Origin: Sulfurimonas sp. hsl 1-7
GTDB taxonomy: Bacteria > Campylobacterota > Campylobacteria > Campylobacterales > Sulfurimonadaceae
Assembly: GCF_030577135.1 (NCBI RefSeq)
Contig: NZ_JAUIRR010000001.1
Location: 62,001 to 126,000, forward strand
Direction: 5' to 3'
DNA length: 64,000 nucleotides
Part shown: piece by piece, positions 44,316-53,273 of the stretch
How the letters are laid out: each line of letters opens with the position of its first letter
Position numbering within the stretch: position 1 is the stretch's first letter
Program-made: the position numbers and the translations under genes
Notes under the pieces: model-generated
Databases searched by the model: none
What the model was told of the DNA's origin: nothing
The model's input: the letters and a program-made list of their open reading frames with translations, nothing else

Positions 44316-46886
44316 TTAACGCTGAGAACTGTGTAAAACTTTTTTATGATAAAAGTCCAATACTGATAGTTTTACCATATCGTTAAATACAAACCATACC
44401 ATTGCATATGCCCACATACCTAAAGCCCACTCCCATCCTATAGGTTCCATGAGTCCAAAACCGTATACAGCTATGATAGTACCTACAATTCTACTTAAAA
44501 ATGTTGCACCGAAGAGTGTTAACGAAGGATAAGGTTTTTTGAAAAACCATGTATCTGTACGGGTATTGTAGATAGTTCCGTGACCGGCAACAACAAGCTT
44601 AGCAAAAAAGATACTCTGCACCAGTTCTAACGGCAGTTTTAAAATAGTTACCGTATACCAAAAGAGTAAAAATGAAGAGAGTACACCAGCGATCCCCAGC
44701 CAAGAAGATAGTACCAGTAACTCTTTCATATCCCAACGTATAGGTTTGTTCTGAATCTTGGTATTGTCGTAGGCTATTGCCAATATAGGGATGTCGTTAA
44801 GAAGTGCAAGAACTATGATCATCAAAGCGGTAACGGGATAAAATTGAAAAACAACTATGGCCAAGGTCATAAAGAGTATAATGCGTATAGTCTCGGCTAT
44901 TCTAAAAATTGTATAGCTTTTCATCCTTTCAAAGGTGATTCTCGCTTGTTTTATTGCATCTACAATGACACTAAGGCCTGGTAGGGTAAGTACAATGTCT
45001 GCGGCTGCTCTTGCGGCATCTGTTGCGTTACTGACGGCAATTCCACAGTCCGCTTTTTTAAGTGCGGGCGCATCATTGACACCATCTCCTGTCATCCCTA
45101 CTATATGGTTGGCTTTTTGAAGCTCTTCAACTATAAAGTATTTGTCTTCAGGGAAAACTTCAGCAAAACCGTTTGCATTTTCGATGAGTGATATGATCTC
45201 AGATTCATGCTTTTGTACTGTTCCCGAAGGGAGACGATGATGGAGTTGATCTTTTACATCATTGACAACAGTTTGTACTAAATGTTCTAGCTTTACATTA
45301 GATATTTTCGGTTCAAGAACTTTTATGAATGATCGAGACAAAAGCTCAGAGAGATAGATGTACTCTTTTGTACTCTCGCCTTTTAGATCGCGGATATTCT
45401 CTATATCTTCACCAATTTGCAATATTGAAGATATATATTGTGCTACAGCGATATTATCCCCTGTAACGATTTTAACTGTAACACCTTGATTAAGTGCTTG
45501 AGCTATGGCATCTAGTGAATCATCCCTTGGCGGATCGTAAAGTGGAATCATCCCAACAAAGGTATATTTGTCATCTTCATTGTTTTTAAATGCGACACCT
45601 AGTGTTCTAAAACCTTTTAAAGCATACTGGTGTATCTGCTCCTCTACAGTTTCTCTTGCATGGCCTGAGATATCACTTAAAGACAAGATAACTTGCGGTG
45701 CGCCTTTTATAACGTTTATAGTGTTATTGTCAATTTTATAGACAGCTTCTATACGTTTTCTGATTGGATCAAAAGGTATATGTTTTATAAACTCGGCATT
45801 ACTTAGTTTATCGTTTAGTTTATGCTCATCTACATATGTAAAGATAGGTTTTTCTATTGGATCTTCATTCTCTTTAATACTTGCTAATGCAGCATAATAG
45901 TAGAGTTCATTTGCAGTAAAACCATGGAGGGTAAACGGATCAGAGAGACTCATCTCATTTTTAGTGAGTGTTCCTGTTTTATCTGAGCACAGGATGTCCA
46001 TTCCTGCTAACTCTTCAATAGCCGAGAGTCTGCTGACAATTGCTTTCTTTTTTGCCAAAACCCTGGCTCCGACCGCCATAGTGACTGTTAAAACGGCAGG
46101 CATTGCAACAGGAATTGCCGAAATGGTAAGTACAAGTGAAAAGATAAGCAGTTCACTCATACTCTCATCTCTGTAATACCCGACACCTAAGATAATCAAG
46201 ATCATAACTATAGTTACGGCAATTAAAAAGTTCCCTACATTTAAAACCATTTTTTGAAAATGGCTTTTTTGTTGATGTTGTGCTTTAGCTACCAAACCAA
46301 CTGTTTTACCAAAGTAGGTATTTGCTCCGGTATTGGTTACTTTAGCTAACATCTCTCCCTGTTTTATGATCGCATTTGCATAGACCTCTTCATCCCCTTT
46401 TTTTGTTACTGGTAAAGATTCTCCTGTTAAGGCTGATTGGTCAACGAGTAAAAACTCTTCACTTGGAAGTAGTTTAAGATCAGCCGGGGCTATATCGCCG
46501 ATTTTTAGTTTTATGAGATCATCTGGAACCAACTCTTTAGCTTCTACGGTTTGCCAATGATTGTCACGAAATACAAGAGCATGATGTTGTAGTTTTTGTT
46601 TTAATACGGAGATAGCACTTAATGCTTTAGACTCTTGGAAAAAGTCTACAAAAGCGTTGACAAACAATAGAACCATAATAATGATAAAATCTTCGTATTT
46701 GTGTGCAAAGTAGGAGAGTAGGGCAGCTATCTCGATCATCCAGGGGATAGGTCCCCAAAATCTTTTAAAAAGTCTTTTATACCAGCTATCCTCTTTTTCG
46801 TCTAACTGGTTATAACCATATTGTTCAAGTTTTTCTTGAACCTCTTGTGATGTTAAACCTTGCGGGATTTCAGTCTCTTTGCTCAT
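44316..46886 (-). CDS. Plasma-membrane H+-ATPase (P-type, IIIA)
   Basis: An 856-aa P-type ATPase resembling fungal, plant and archaeal proton pumps. Actuator motif LTGESLPVTK near residue 154, phosphorylation motif CSDKTGTLTKNE near residue 299, hinge MTGDGVNDAPALKKADCG near residue 585, and about ten membrane helices with a short N-terminus. It lacks the metal-binding motifs of P1B pumps. Such pumps are found in several Campylobacterota and probably help pH or membrane-potential control. It overlaps the NUDIX gene by 17 bases. Confidence 0.92.
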   Translation of the reverse strand: MSKETEIPQGLTSQEVQEKLEQYGYNQLDEKEDSWYKRLFKRFWGPIPWMIEIAALLSYFAHKYEDFIIIMVLLFVNAFVDFFQESKALSAISVLKQKLQHHALVFRDNHWQTVEAKELVPDDLIKLKIGDIAPADLKLLPSEEFLLVDQSALTGESLPVTKKGDEEVYANAIIKQGEMLAKVTNTGANTYFGKTVGLVAKAQHQQKSHFQKMVLNVGNFLIAVTIVMILIILGVGYYRDESMSELLIFSLVLTISAIPVAMPAVLTVTMAVGARVLAKKKAIVSRLSAIEELAGMDILCSDKTGTLTKNEMSLSDPFTLHGFTANELYYYAALASIKENEDPIEKPIFTYVDEHKLNDKLSNAEFIKHIPFDPIRKRIEAVYKIDNNTINVIKGAPQVILSLSDISGHARETVEEQIHQYALKGFRTLGVAFKNNEDDKYTFVGMIPLYDPPRDDSLDAIAQALNQGVTVKIVTGDNIAVAQYISSILQIGEDIENIRDLKGESTKEYIYLSELLSRSFIKVLEPKISNVKLEHLVQTVVNDVKDQLHHRLPSGTVQKHESEIISLIENANGFAEVFPEDKYFIVEELQKANHIVGMTGDGVNDAPALKKADCGIAVSNATDAARAAADIVLTLPGLSVIVDAIKQARITFERMKSYTIFRIAETIRIILFMTLAIVVFQFYPVTALMIIVLALLNDIPILAIAYDNTKIQNKPIRWDMKELLVLSSWLGIAGVLSSFLLFWYTVTILKLPLELVQSIFFAKLVVAGHGTIYNTRTDTWFFKKPYPSLTLFGATFLSRIVGTIIAVYGFGLMEPIGWEWALGMWAYAMVWFVFNDMVKLSVLDFYHKKVLHSSQR

Positions 46887-47307
46887 GATGATACTTTTTG
46901 AGGTAATCTTTTAGAATTTGTCCGTGATCGAAGACAAGTTGATCGAGTTGTAGTTGATCTAGTCTATAAACATACGCTTCTTTTGCATCGTCTGCACCTT
47001 TAGGCGTGCCGTAAGCTTTGCATACAAAAACAACAGATACTGTATGAAATCTTTTATCTCTTGCAGGATCGGAGTAGACGTTTAAGAGTTCTTTGATCTC
47101 TACATCTAAAGAGATCTCCTCTTTCATTTCACGAATTACGGCATCTTCTATTTTTTCACCGATATCGACAAATCCACCGGGGATTGCTAAACCGATCGGC
47201 TCATATTTACGCTGTATCAGAATTATCCCTTGAAACTCCGAAGCATCGTTATAGATCTCAACGATACCGTCAACTGTAAGATATGGAGTTTTTGGGGTAA
47301 ATGCCAT
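46870..47307 (-). CDS. NUDIX hydrolase
   Basis: A 145-aa NUDIX protein. The box GGFVDIGEKIEDAVIREMKEEI (about residues 40-61) matches GX5EX7REUXEE with all acidic residues. The N-terminus LTVDGIVEIYNDASEFQGIILIQRK is like the ADP-ribose and sugar-nucleotide pyrophosphatase members, but the substrate cannot be read from sequence. It is 17 bp after the ThiF-like gene. Confidence 0.88.
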   Translation of the reverse strand: MAFTPKTPYLTVDGIVEIYNDASEFQGIILIQRKYEPIGLAIPGGFVDIGEKIEDAVIREMKEEISLDVEIKELLNVYSDPARDKRFHTVSVVFVCKAYGTPKGADDAKEAYVYRLDQLQLDQLVFDHGQILKDYLKKYHHEQRD

Positions 47308-47324
47308 GGAAAATCCTTAAAGGT

Positions 47325-47993
47325 TTATTTTGGCAGGGTGAACTTTTGTGTTATTAATTCACCTTCATCATTAAAGTAAAGATAGTATAGCATATCTTTT
47401 TTGACTGAAAGTCCCGCTAAAAAGCGTAATGCCAAGTTCGCCTGTAGAGAAGCTATATGCATCACAATTGGAGCTGCAATCCCTGCAGGTGTTTTTTGGA
47501 TAATTTTAAATGCATCGGAAAAAGAGGACTCATCTATAAAACAAACTTGTCCGTGGAATGCTTCAACACTTCCGTAGACCCATGGAAGGTTTTTTTCTTT
47601 TGCATACTCGTTGATCTCACCGCGAGTAGGTAGATTGTCTGTCGCATCTATGATGAGGTCCACTTCTATATTTTTCGCTGCCCAGCCGGCAAAGTCACAA
47701 TCGTGTGCAATAGCTTTCGTAAAAGGGCATCTTTGCTCAATAAGCTGTGCATTTATTTGGGCTTTGTTTTTCCCTTCATCACCCGTTTTAAAAGCTATTT
47801 GTCTATGGATATTATGTAAACTTACTTCATCAAAATCAACCATGTGGATTTCTCCGATACCGCTAGCACCAAGTGCAAATGCTAAAGAGGAACCAAGTCC
47901 TCCAGAACCGATAATAGCGATCTTTTTTGATTGTAGATTTTGTTGTGTTTCTTCGCCCCATAGTTGTACTTGGCGATGGAAGTATTTCATCAT
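47325..47993 (-). CDS. ThiF/MoeB/HesA-family adenylyltransferase
   Basis: A 222-aa E1-like enzyme that adenylates the C-terminus of a ubiquitin-like sulfur carrier. Nucleotide-binding GSGGLGSSLAFALGASGIGEI (about residues 30-50) and the acidic DFDEVSLHNIHRQI and DATDNLPTRGEIN motifs are present. It lacks the CxxC zinc motifs and rhodanese domain of MoeB/MOCS3, so it is a short form close to ThiF/HesA. No ThiS or MoaD gene is adjacent. Two ATGs in a row start the gene. Confidence 0.85.
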   Translation of the reverse strand: MMKYFHRQVQLWGEETQQNLQSKKIAIIGSGGLGSSLAFALGASGIGEIHMVDFDEVSLHNIHRQIAFKTGDEGKNKAQINAQLIEQRCPFTKAIAHDCDFAGWAAKNIEVDLIIDATDNLPTRGEINEYAKEKNLPWVYGSVEAFHGQVCFIDESSFSDAFKIIQKTPAGIAAPIVMHIASLQANLALRFLAGLSVKKDMLYYLYFNDEGELITQKFTLPK

Positions 47994-48019
47994 AATTCAG
48001 CCTTTGTCATAAAAAAGTG

Positions 48020-48025
48020 ATTATA
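48020..48025 (-). promoter_or_regulatory. -10 box for the ThiF-NUDIX-ATPase group
   Basis: TATAAT on the minus strand, 27-32 bases before ATG 47993; a second TATAAT lies about 10 bp further upstream. Confidence 0.45.
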
Positions 48026-48035
48026 TCATAAAAAA

Positions 48036-48836
48036 TTATAGCTTAACTTCTCTTCGTTTGACTGCTTCTCGAAATCCCCACATTCTACGAGATGCTACAA
48101 CCTCTTTGTGAGAAAGATCTACCAGCATAAGCTCTTCTTTATTTCCTAGGTGTGTTAGTATCTCACCGTCAGGAGATGCTAAGACGGAGTCTCCGTAAAA
48201 CTTCCATGTAAAATCTTTCTCTTGGTATTCACCGATTCTGTTTGCTCGTAATACATAACAGTTGTTTGTAAAAGCACGTGTCTGAATAAGTGCTTTCCAT
48301 CGTTCGTAAGATTCAAATGTAGAAACACTTGGCATTAAAATACAGTCTATATTTTTGTTTTTAAGTTTTTTAAATATCTCATCAAAGTGAAGCTCGAAGC
48401 CACTTACAACGGCAAACTTAAGATTTTCTACCTTAAACGTTAACGGTGCTTTTATCGTTTCAATCTCATTGGCAAAAAACTTCTCTTCGTTCCAGTGCGG
48501 ATAGTTGATAAGTATCTGTTGTTGATAGTAAGATGTTGAGTTTGGTGCAAATTTTGCGATTGTTTTGTAAGGTTTCCCTTTTTTTACAACAATAATAGGT
48601 GCAATAATAGTTATCTCATAAGTGCTTGAGAGATCTTTTAATATATTTATCTGTTGTGTTGATTGCTCTTTGATCATAGAGATTGATAAAGATTGAAGCT
48701 CTTTAAAAAAAGGGTTTAGTATATATTCACCCAGTAAAAGAAGTTTAACCCCTTTTTTATTTGCAATTCTAATGTAGTTTAAGAGCTTTGTAGAACTAAG
48801 ACCTTGTGAGCTTAGTTGTAAAACGGCAGCTTTCAT
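48036..48836 (-). CDS. Carbon-nitrogen hydrolase family protein
   Basis: A 266-aa nitrilase-superfamily enzyme. The fold's catalytic Glu (LLLGEYILNPF, about residue 38) and Lys (about residue 114) positions are suggested, but the usual Cys motif is replaced by the FAVVSGFELHFDEIFKK segment (about 138), with Gly-Phe-Glu where GxxxCYD[LIV]RF is expected. It may therefore be catalytically inactive or altered. It overlaps xseB by one base and seems to be in the metX-xseB transcript. Confidence 0.8.
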   Translation of the reverse strand: MKAAVLQLSSQGLSSTKLLNYIRIANKKGVKLLLLGEYILNPFFKELQSLSISMIKEQSTQQINILKDLSSTYEITIIAPIIVVKKGKPYKTIAKFAPNSTSYYQQQILINYPHWNEEKFFANEIETIKAPLTFKVENLKFAVVSGFELHFDEIFKKLKNKNIDCILMPSVSTFESYERWKALIQTRAFTNNCYVLRANRIGEYQEKDFTWKFYGDSVLASPDGEILTHLGNKEELMLVDLSHKEVVASRRMWGFREAVKRREVKL

Positions 48837-49027
48837 TATTTGCTTTTGATCTCTTGGATCTTAATCTGTGCATCTTCAAGCATTTTTTGTGCTTCGCTTA
48901 GCTCTTTCATACCTGCTTCATACTCTTTTACGCTATCTTCTAGTGTAATCTCAGGATTCATTAGTTTTTCAAGAGTTTTTTTTGCATTTTCCAGTTTAAG
49001 TTCAAAACTTTGTGTCTCATTATCCAT
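48836..49027 (-). CDS. xseB: Exodeoxyribonuclease VII small subunit
   Basis: A 63-aa helical subunit that pairs with XseA to degrade ssDNA. The family pattern SFELKLENAKKTLEKLMNPE then LEDSVKEYEAGMKELSEAQ is clear. It overlaps metX by eight bases and the nitrilase-like gene by one. xseA is not in this window. Confidence 0.9.
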   Translation of the reverse strand: MDNETQSFELKLENAKKTLEKLMNPEITLEDSVKEYEAGMKELSEAQKMLEDAQIKIQEIKSK

Positions 49028-50126
49028 TTAAAACCTCTGTTATATATCTATCAAATTTTTCTAGTTCAACCAAAAAGGCATCATGCCCGTAATCACTCTC
49101 TACACATAGGTAGTTAAAGTTTTCTTTTCCTAGTTGTGTCATCTCGTCTGCAATCTCTTTCATTTCAAAGTCTCTAAATAAAAGATCATTTTTAAAGCTT
49201 ATAAGGTGAAGGTCTGCACTCACTTTGTCAAGAGCATCGCTAAGAGAATCAAATCCGCGGGAAAGATCGTAGATGTTGATCGCTTTTGTGATGTAAAGAT
49301 AAGAAAGCGGGTCAAACCATTTTGTAAAGTTATAACCGTTGTATTCTAGGTACGATTCCACTTGAAACTTTCCAAAAAGTTCATAAAGTCCATCTGTACG
49401 TTTATAGTCACGGCCAAACTTTTTTTGCATAGATTCCGGTGACAAGAAGCTTATGTGTCCTGCCATTCTTCCTATAGCCATACCTGAAAGACCTTGCTCT
49501 TTTATCACTTCTGGATCATAATACCCTTGTTGAAAGTCTGGATCTTTGAGGATAGCTTCTTGAGCTACTTTATTAAAAGCAATTGCCCAAGGTTGCGTTG
49601 CATGTGTTGTTGCAAGTGCAATAATTTTATTTGCAAAGTTAGGATAGTGGATCGCAAACTGAAGGGCTTGCATCCCACCCATGCTTCCACCGATGATTGC
49701 TTCAACTCTATGGATATCAAGGCGATCGAACAAGATTCTTTGCGCTTTGACCATATCTTTGACGCTAATTACCGGAAATTTATAACGGTAGGGTTCGTGG
49801 TGAGGATGTTGTGTACTTATAGGTCCCGTTGAACCAAAACAACTGCCTATTACATTTGAGCAGATTACAAAATATTTGTTCGTATCGATCGCTTTATCTG
49901 GACCGATGAGTCCATCCCACCAACCGGCTTTATTTTCACCTTCATAGATACCTGCAGCATGGTGTGAACCCGTGAGCGCATGACAAACTACTATTACATT
50001 TGATTTCTCTTCATTAAGAGTTCCATATGTTTCGTATGTTATGTCATAAGGTTCTAAAATACGACCACTTTCTAGGTATAAGGGGTTAGTAAAATGTTCC
50101 GTATGTGTTTGTAGGTTTAAACTCAA
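49020..50126 (-). CDS. metX: Homoserine O-acetyltransferase
   Basis: A 368-aa alpha/beta-hydrolase that acetylates homoserine for methionine synthesis. The nucleophile elbow IGGSMGGMQALQF (Ser near residue 145), the VCHALTGSHHAAG region, and the late Asp and His (ESDYGHDAFLVE) form the triad. The start is TTG at 50126; no ATG occurs near the conserved start. metY follows the usual pairing and lies 52 bp upstream on the same strand. Confidence 0.93.
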   Translation of the reverse strand: MSLNLQTHTEHFTNPLYLESGRILEPYDITYETYGTLNEEKSNVIVVCHALTGSHHAAGIYEGENKAGWWDGLIGPDKAIDTNKYFVICSNVIGSCFGSTGPISTQHPHHEPYRYKFPVISVKDMVKAQRILFDRLDIHRVEAIIGGSMGGMQALQFAIHYPNFANKIIALATTHATQPWAIAFNKVAQEAILKDPDFQQGYYDPEVIKEQGLSGMAIGRMAGHISFLSPESMQKKFGRDYKRTDGLYELFGKFQVESYLEYNGYNFTKWFDPLSYLYITKAINIYDLSRGFDSLSDALDKVSADLHLISFKNDLLFRDFEMKEIADEMTQLGKENFNYLCVESDYGHDAFLVELEKFDRYITEVLNG

Positions 50127-50178
50127 ATTTTGCGCTCTTTAAAAAATTGTTTCTGTAATTCTATCAAAAGTCACTTAA

Positions 50179-51444
50179 TTAAACCTCTAACGCCTGCTTC
50201 ATATCTGCTATTAAATCATCTGCATTCTCAAGTCCGCAACTGATACGGATAAGTCCTGATGGTACACCACAAGCAATTAACTCTTCCGGGCTGAGTTGTT
50301 GGTGTGTAGTTGATGCAGGGTGGGTAATAATCGATTTGCTATCGCCGATATTTACCACAAGTGAGTAAAGTTTAGTTGCATTAACTATTTTTGTAGCTTC
50401 CTCTAAAGAATCTACCTCAAAACTAAGCAGTCCGCTTGAATGGCCATCTTTGAAATATTTCTGTGCCATTGCATAGTTAGGATTACTCTTTAGTCCCGGA
50501 TAATTTACTTTTTTTACTTTTGGATGCGCTTCTAAAAATTCTGCAAGTTTTTGTGCGTTGTTAGAGTGCTCTTTCATTCTGATCGCTAGTGTTTCCATCC
50601 CTTGGATAAATAACCACGAGTTAAAAGGTGAAGATACAGCACCGAGATCACGTAGTAGTGAGAGTCTTGCACGAAGTGAAAACGGAGGTAGTCCAACATC
50701 TGTATAGACTAAACCGTGATACGATTCATCCGGCTCGTTAAAATGGTAGTATCTCGGATTGTTTTTTAGCTTTTCTAAGATGTTTTTGCTTTCAACCATA
50801 ATACCGCCGATAGCTAAACCTTGACCCGTTGTATATTTTGAGGCACTATGGACTACAACATCTACACCATGATTTAAAGGATTGCACAAAATAGGCGTAG
50901 CAACAGTATTGTCTACAACCGTTAAGATATTATGTTTGTTAGCAATAGCAACAATCGCTTCAATATCGGCTACATCTATACTAGGGTTTGTTAAAGACTC
51001 GAAAAAGATTACTTTAGTTTTATCATCGACAAGCGCTTCGATCTCTTCTGGATTGTGAACATTAAAAAAACGTGCTTCAATTCCAAAACGTTTTAGAGTA
51101 TGTGCTGTTTGCGTTAAACTACCACCGTAGAGTTGTTTTGCACAAACGATGTTGTCTCCTGCTTCAGCAGCATTTGCAAAGGCATAAAAAATAGCACTCA
51201 TTCCACTAGATGTTGCAATCGCAGCTGCACCACCTTCAAGTTCTGTAAAACGTTTTTCAAATACATCTGTTGTTGGATTATTTAAACGTGTATAGATATT
51301 ACCGAGCTCTTTTAATGCAAAAAGATCAGCTGCATGTTCAACATCACGAAATTCATATGCAGTTGTTTGATAGATTGGAACAGCCATCGTCCCTTGCGTA
51401 TCTTTATCGTATCCTACATGTAATGCTTTAGTTTGTATATCCAT
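50179..51444 (-). CDS. metY: O-acetylhomoserine sulfhydrylase
   Basis: A 421-aa PLP enzyme that makes homocysteine from O-acetylhomoserine and sulfide. The PLP-binding Lys is in SASKYTTGQGLAIGG (about residue 206), with the YTRLNNPTTDVFE substrate-phosphate region near residue 52. The end LIRISCGLENADDLI is typical of the Cys/Met metabolism PLP family. Direct sulfhydrylation by MetX and MetY suits a sulfur-rich niche. Confidence 0.93.
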   Translation of the reverse strand: MDIQTKALHVGYDKDTQGTMAVPIYQTTAYEFRDVEHAADLFALKELGNIYTRLNNPTTDVFEKRFTELEGGAAAIATSSGMSAIFYAFANAAEAGDNIVCAKQLYGGSLTQTAHTLKRFGIEARFFNVHNPEEIEALVDDKTKVIFFESLTNPSIDVADIEAIVAIANKHNILTVVDNTVATPILCNPLNHGVDVVVHSASKYTTGQGLAIGGIMVESKNILEKLKNNPRYYHFNEPDESYHGLVYTDVGLPPFSLRARLSLLRDLGAVSSPFNSWLFIQGMETLAIRMKEHSNNAQKLAEFLEAHPKVKKVNYPGLKSNPNYAMAQKYFKDGHSSGLLSFEVDSLEEATKIVNATKLYSLVVNIGDSKSIITHPASTTHQQLSPEELIACGVPSGLIRISCGLENADDLIADMKQALEV

Positions 51445-51455
51445 CTAAATTTCCT

Positions 51456-51902
51456 TTAATTTTCTTCTTTGTATTGTTGTTTTAAATTACTGAGGAACTC
51501 TAATATTCTCTCTTGATAGCTTAGAGTATCTTCATCTTTTGTTAAAATCACTAACGGTTTAAGTGCCTTGATATCAATTTTGTTTGCATATCTTGGAATG
51601 ATATGTAACTCTTTTTGAATATGATAAACAAGTTTGTCAATATCTAAACCATTGTCATTATGGACTTTTTGTACAATCTCTCTGGTTGTAAGCATGAGAA
51701 GGTTTGCACGAGCCTCATCTTGTTCATAAATATCCATTCCTATATCTTTTACGATTATAAAACTTTCATCAGGTGCTTGTTCATTTGCTGCAATAAGCAG
51801 GGCAAATACTTTTGCACGAAACTCTAACGATCCATGATGATGGACAAAAAGTTCCCTAAAAGCATTAAAAAAACGATATTTAAATTTAAAAGCAAAATTC
51901 AT
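51456..51902 (-). CDS. Hypothetical protein, possible metal- or redox-linked family
   Basis: A 148-aa soluble protein with no motif I recognise. It starts with KFKYRFFNAFRELFVHHHGSLEFRAKVFALLIAANEQ, an HHH cluster and a helical core, and ends in a charged helical tail (about 125-148). It lies 12 bp before metY on the same strand and is divergent from yebC, with its own candidate -10 (ATTATA on plus at 51921-51926). Function unknown. Confidence 0.65.
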   Translation of the reverse strand: MNFAFKFKYRFFNAFRELFVHHHGSLEFRAKVFALLIAANEQAPDESFIIVKDIGMDIYEQDEARANLLMLTTREIVQKVHNDNGLDIDKLVYHIQKELHIIPRYANKIDIKALKPLVILTKDEDTLSYQERILEFLSNLKQQYKEEN

Positions 51903-51937
51903 ACGTATTCCTTAGGTGATATTATACATTGAAATGG

Positions 51938-51943
51938 TATAAT
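51938..51943 (+). promoter_or_regulatory. -10 box for yebC-yigZ
   Basis: TATAAT 37-42 bases before the yebC ATG; AAAAGGAAAG is the ribosome-binding site. Confidence 0.5.
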
Positions 51944-51979
51944 TCCAAATAATAAAATTTTGGATTTAAAAGGAAAGAA

Positions 51980-52690
51980 ATGGGTAGAGCCTTTGAATAT
52001 AGAAAAGCATCAAAACTAAAACGTTGGGGAGCAATGTCAAAACTGTTTCCTAAACTCGGTAAAGTTATTACGATGGCAGCTAAAGAGGGTGGAGGCGATC
52101 CGGATCTAAATCCAAAGTTACGTACAGCTATTTTAAATGCAAAAGCTGAAAATATGCCAAAAGACAACATTGAAGCAGCGATCAAACGTGCAACAGCAAA
52201 AGATCTTGCAGATATGAAAGAGGTGAACTTTGAAGGGAAAGCTCCTCATGGTGTTTTACTTTTCATTGAATGTGCAACAGATAACAATACTAGAACTGTT
52301 GCAAACGTAAAATCTATTTTAAATAAAAACAACGGTGAGATGTTAACAAACGGTTCACTAGAGTTTATGTTCTCACGTAAAGCGATCTTTGAATTTGCAT
52401 TAAAAGATGATATGGATCTAGAAGAGTTAGAGTTAGAACTAATTGATGCAGGATTAGAAGAGATTGAATCGGAAGAGGGTGTAGTTTTAGTTACTGCTGA
52501 TTATACAAGTTTCGGTACCATGAATGAAGCATTAGAAGGGATGGGTGTAGAGATTACAAAAGCTACGTTAGAAAGAATTGCAAATACACCAATCGAGATC
52601 ACTGAAGAGCAGCAAGTTGATATTGATAAAATTTTAGAAAGACTTGAAGATGATGAAGATGTTCAAAAGGTATATACAAACTTAGCATAA
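51980..52690 (+). CDS. YebC/PmpR-family regulatory protein
   Basis: A 236-aa protein of the YebC family, three-domain proteins described as transcription regulators and, more recently, linked to translation of difficult polyproline stretches. The start [27 protein letters not shown] and the [32 protein letters not shown] core are typical. Length normal. It is followed after one base by the yigZ gene. Confidence 0.92.
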   Translation: MGRAFEYRKASKLKRWGAMSKLFPKLGKVITMAAKEGGGDPDLNPKLRTAILNAKAENMPKDNIEAAIKRATAKDLADMKEVNFEGKAPHGVLLFIECATDNNTRTVANVKSILNKNNGEMLTNGSLEFMFSRKAIFEFALKDDMDLEELELELIDAGLEEIESEEGVVLVTADYTSFGTMNEALEGMGVEITKATLERIANTPIEITEEQQVDIDKILERLEDDEDVQKVYTNLA

Positions 52691-52691
52691 T

Positions 52692-53264
52692 ATGCAGTAT
52701 ATACAAGAACATTTTACTTCCACATTAGAGGTGAAGCAATCAAAGTTTATTGCTCACCTTATTCCCTATGAGCTTTACGAAACTACATTAGAACAACTCA
52801 AAGTTGAACATCCTAAAGCAAGACATTTTGTAACGGCTTTTCGTTATTTAAATGAGTTTGATCAAGTGGTTGAACACTCAAGTGATGACGGTGAACCAAA
52901 AGGGACATCCGGTAAACCTTCACTTATGGTACTTCAAGGACAGGAGTTAATCAATATTGCTGTTATTGTTGTTAGATATTTTGGTGGTACAAAACTGGGA
53001 ACTGGTGGATTGGTTCGAGCGTACAGTGATGCCGTGAACCAAGTGATTGGCGAAGCAGTTCTTTATGAATATGAAAAAGAGTTTACTGCAAAAGTATCTG
53101 TGGATTATGCAGATGTAAGACTTTTGGAATATGAATGTGAAACGATAGGGGTAAAAATAGTGGAGAAAAATTTTGCTCAAAATGTAGAGTATATATTACG
53201 ATCAACAAAAGAGAACTTAGACCTTTTATTGAAAAAACTAGAAAGGGTAGTAAAACCTTTGTAG
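52692..53264 (+). CDS. YigZ/IMPACT family protein
   Basis: A 190-aa protein. The UPF0029/Impact N-terminal domain is clear: SSDDGEPKGTSGKP near residue 62, then NIAVIVVRYFGGTKLGTGGL and RAYSDA. The C-terminal part is the DUF1949-like ferredoxin fold. The family has been linked to translation and stress; its biochemical role is unsettled. Its stop codon is in the loop of the terminator. Confidence 0.9.
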   Translation: MQYIQEHFTSTLEVKQSKFIAHLIPYELYETTLEQLKVEHPKARHFVTAFRYLNEFDQVVEHSSDDGEPKGTSGKPSLMVLQGQELINIAVIVVRYFGGTKLGTGGLVRAYSDAVNQVIGEAVLYEYEKEFTAKVSVDYADVRLLEYECETIGVKIVEKNFAQNVEYILRSTKENLDLLLKKLERVVKPL

Positions 53265-53271
53265 GTTTTAC
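53250..53271 (+). terminator. Terminator for yebC-yigZ
   Basis: Nine-bp stem GTAAAACCT/AGGTTTTAC with a 4-nt loop, followed by TTTTATCTT on the plus strand; the yigZ stop is within it. It could also end the convergent T2SS operon. Confidence 0.75.
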
Positions 53272-53273
53272 TT

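Noticed and set aside
50127-51480. SAM riboswitch or S-box upstream of met genes
   Set aside because: The gaps are 52 bp and 11 bp, too short for a known riboswitch, and contain no recognisable core.
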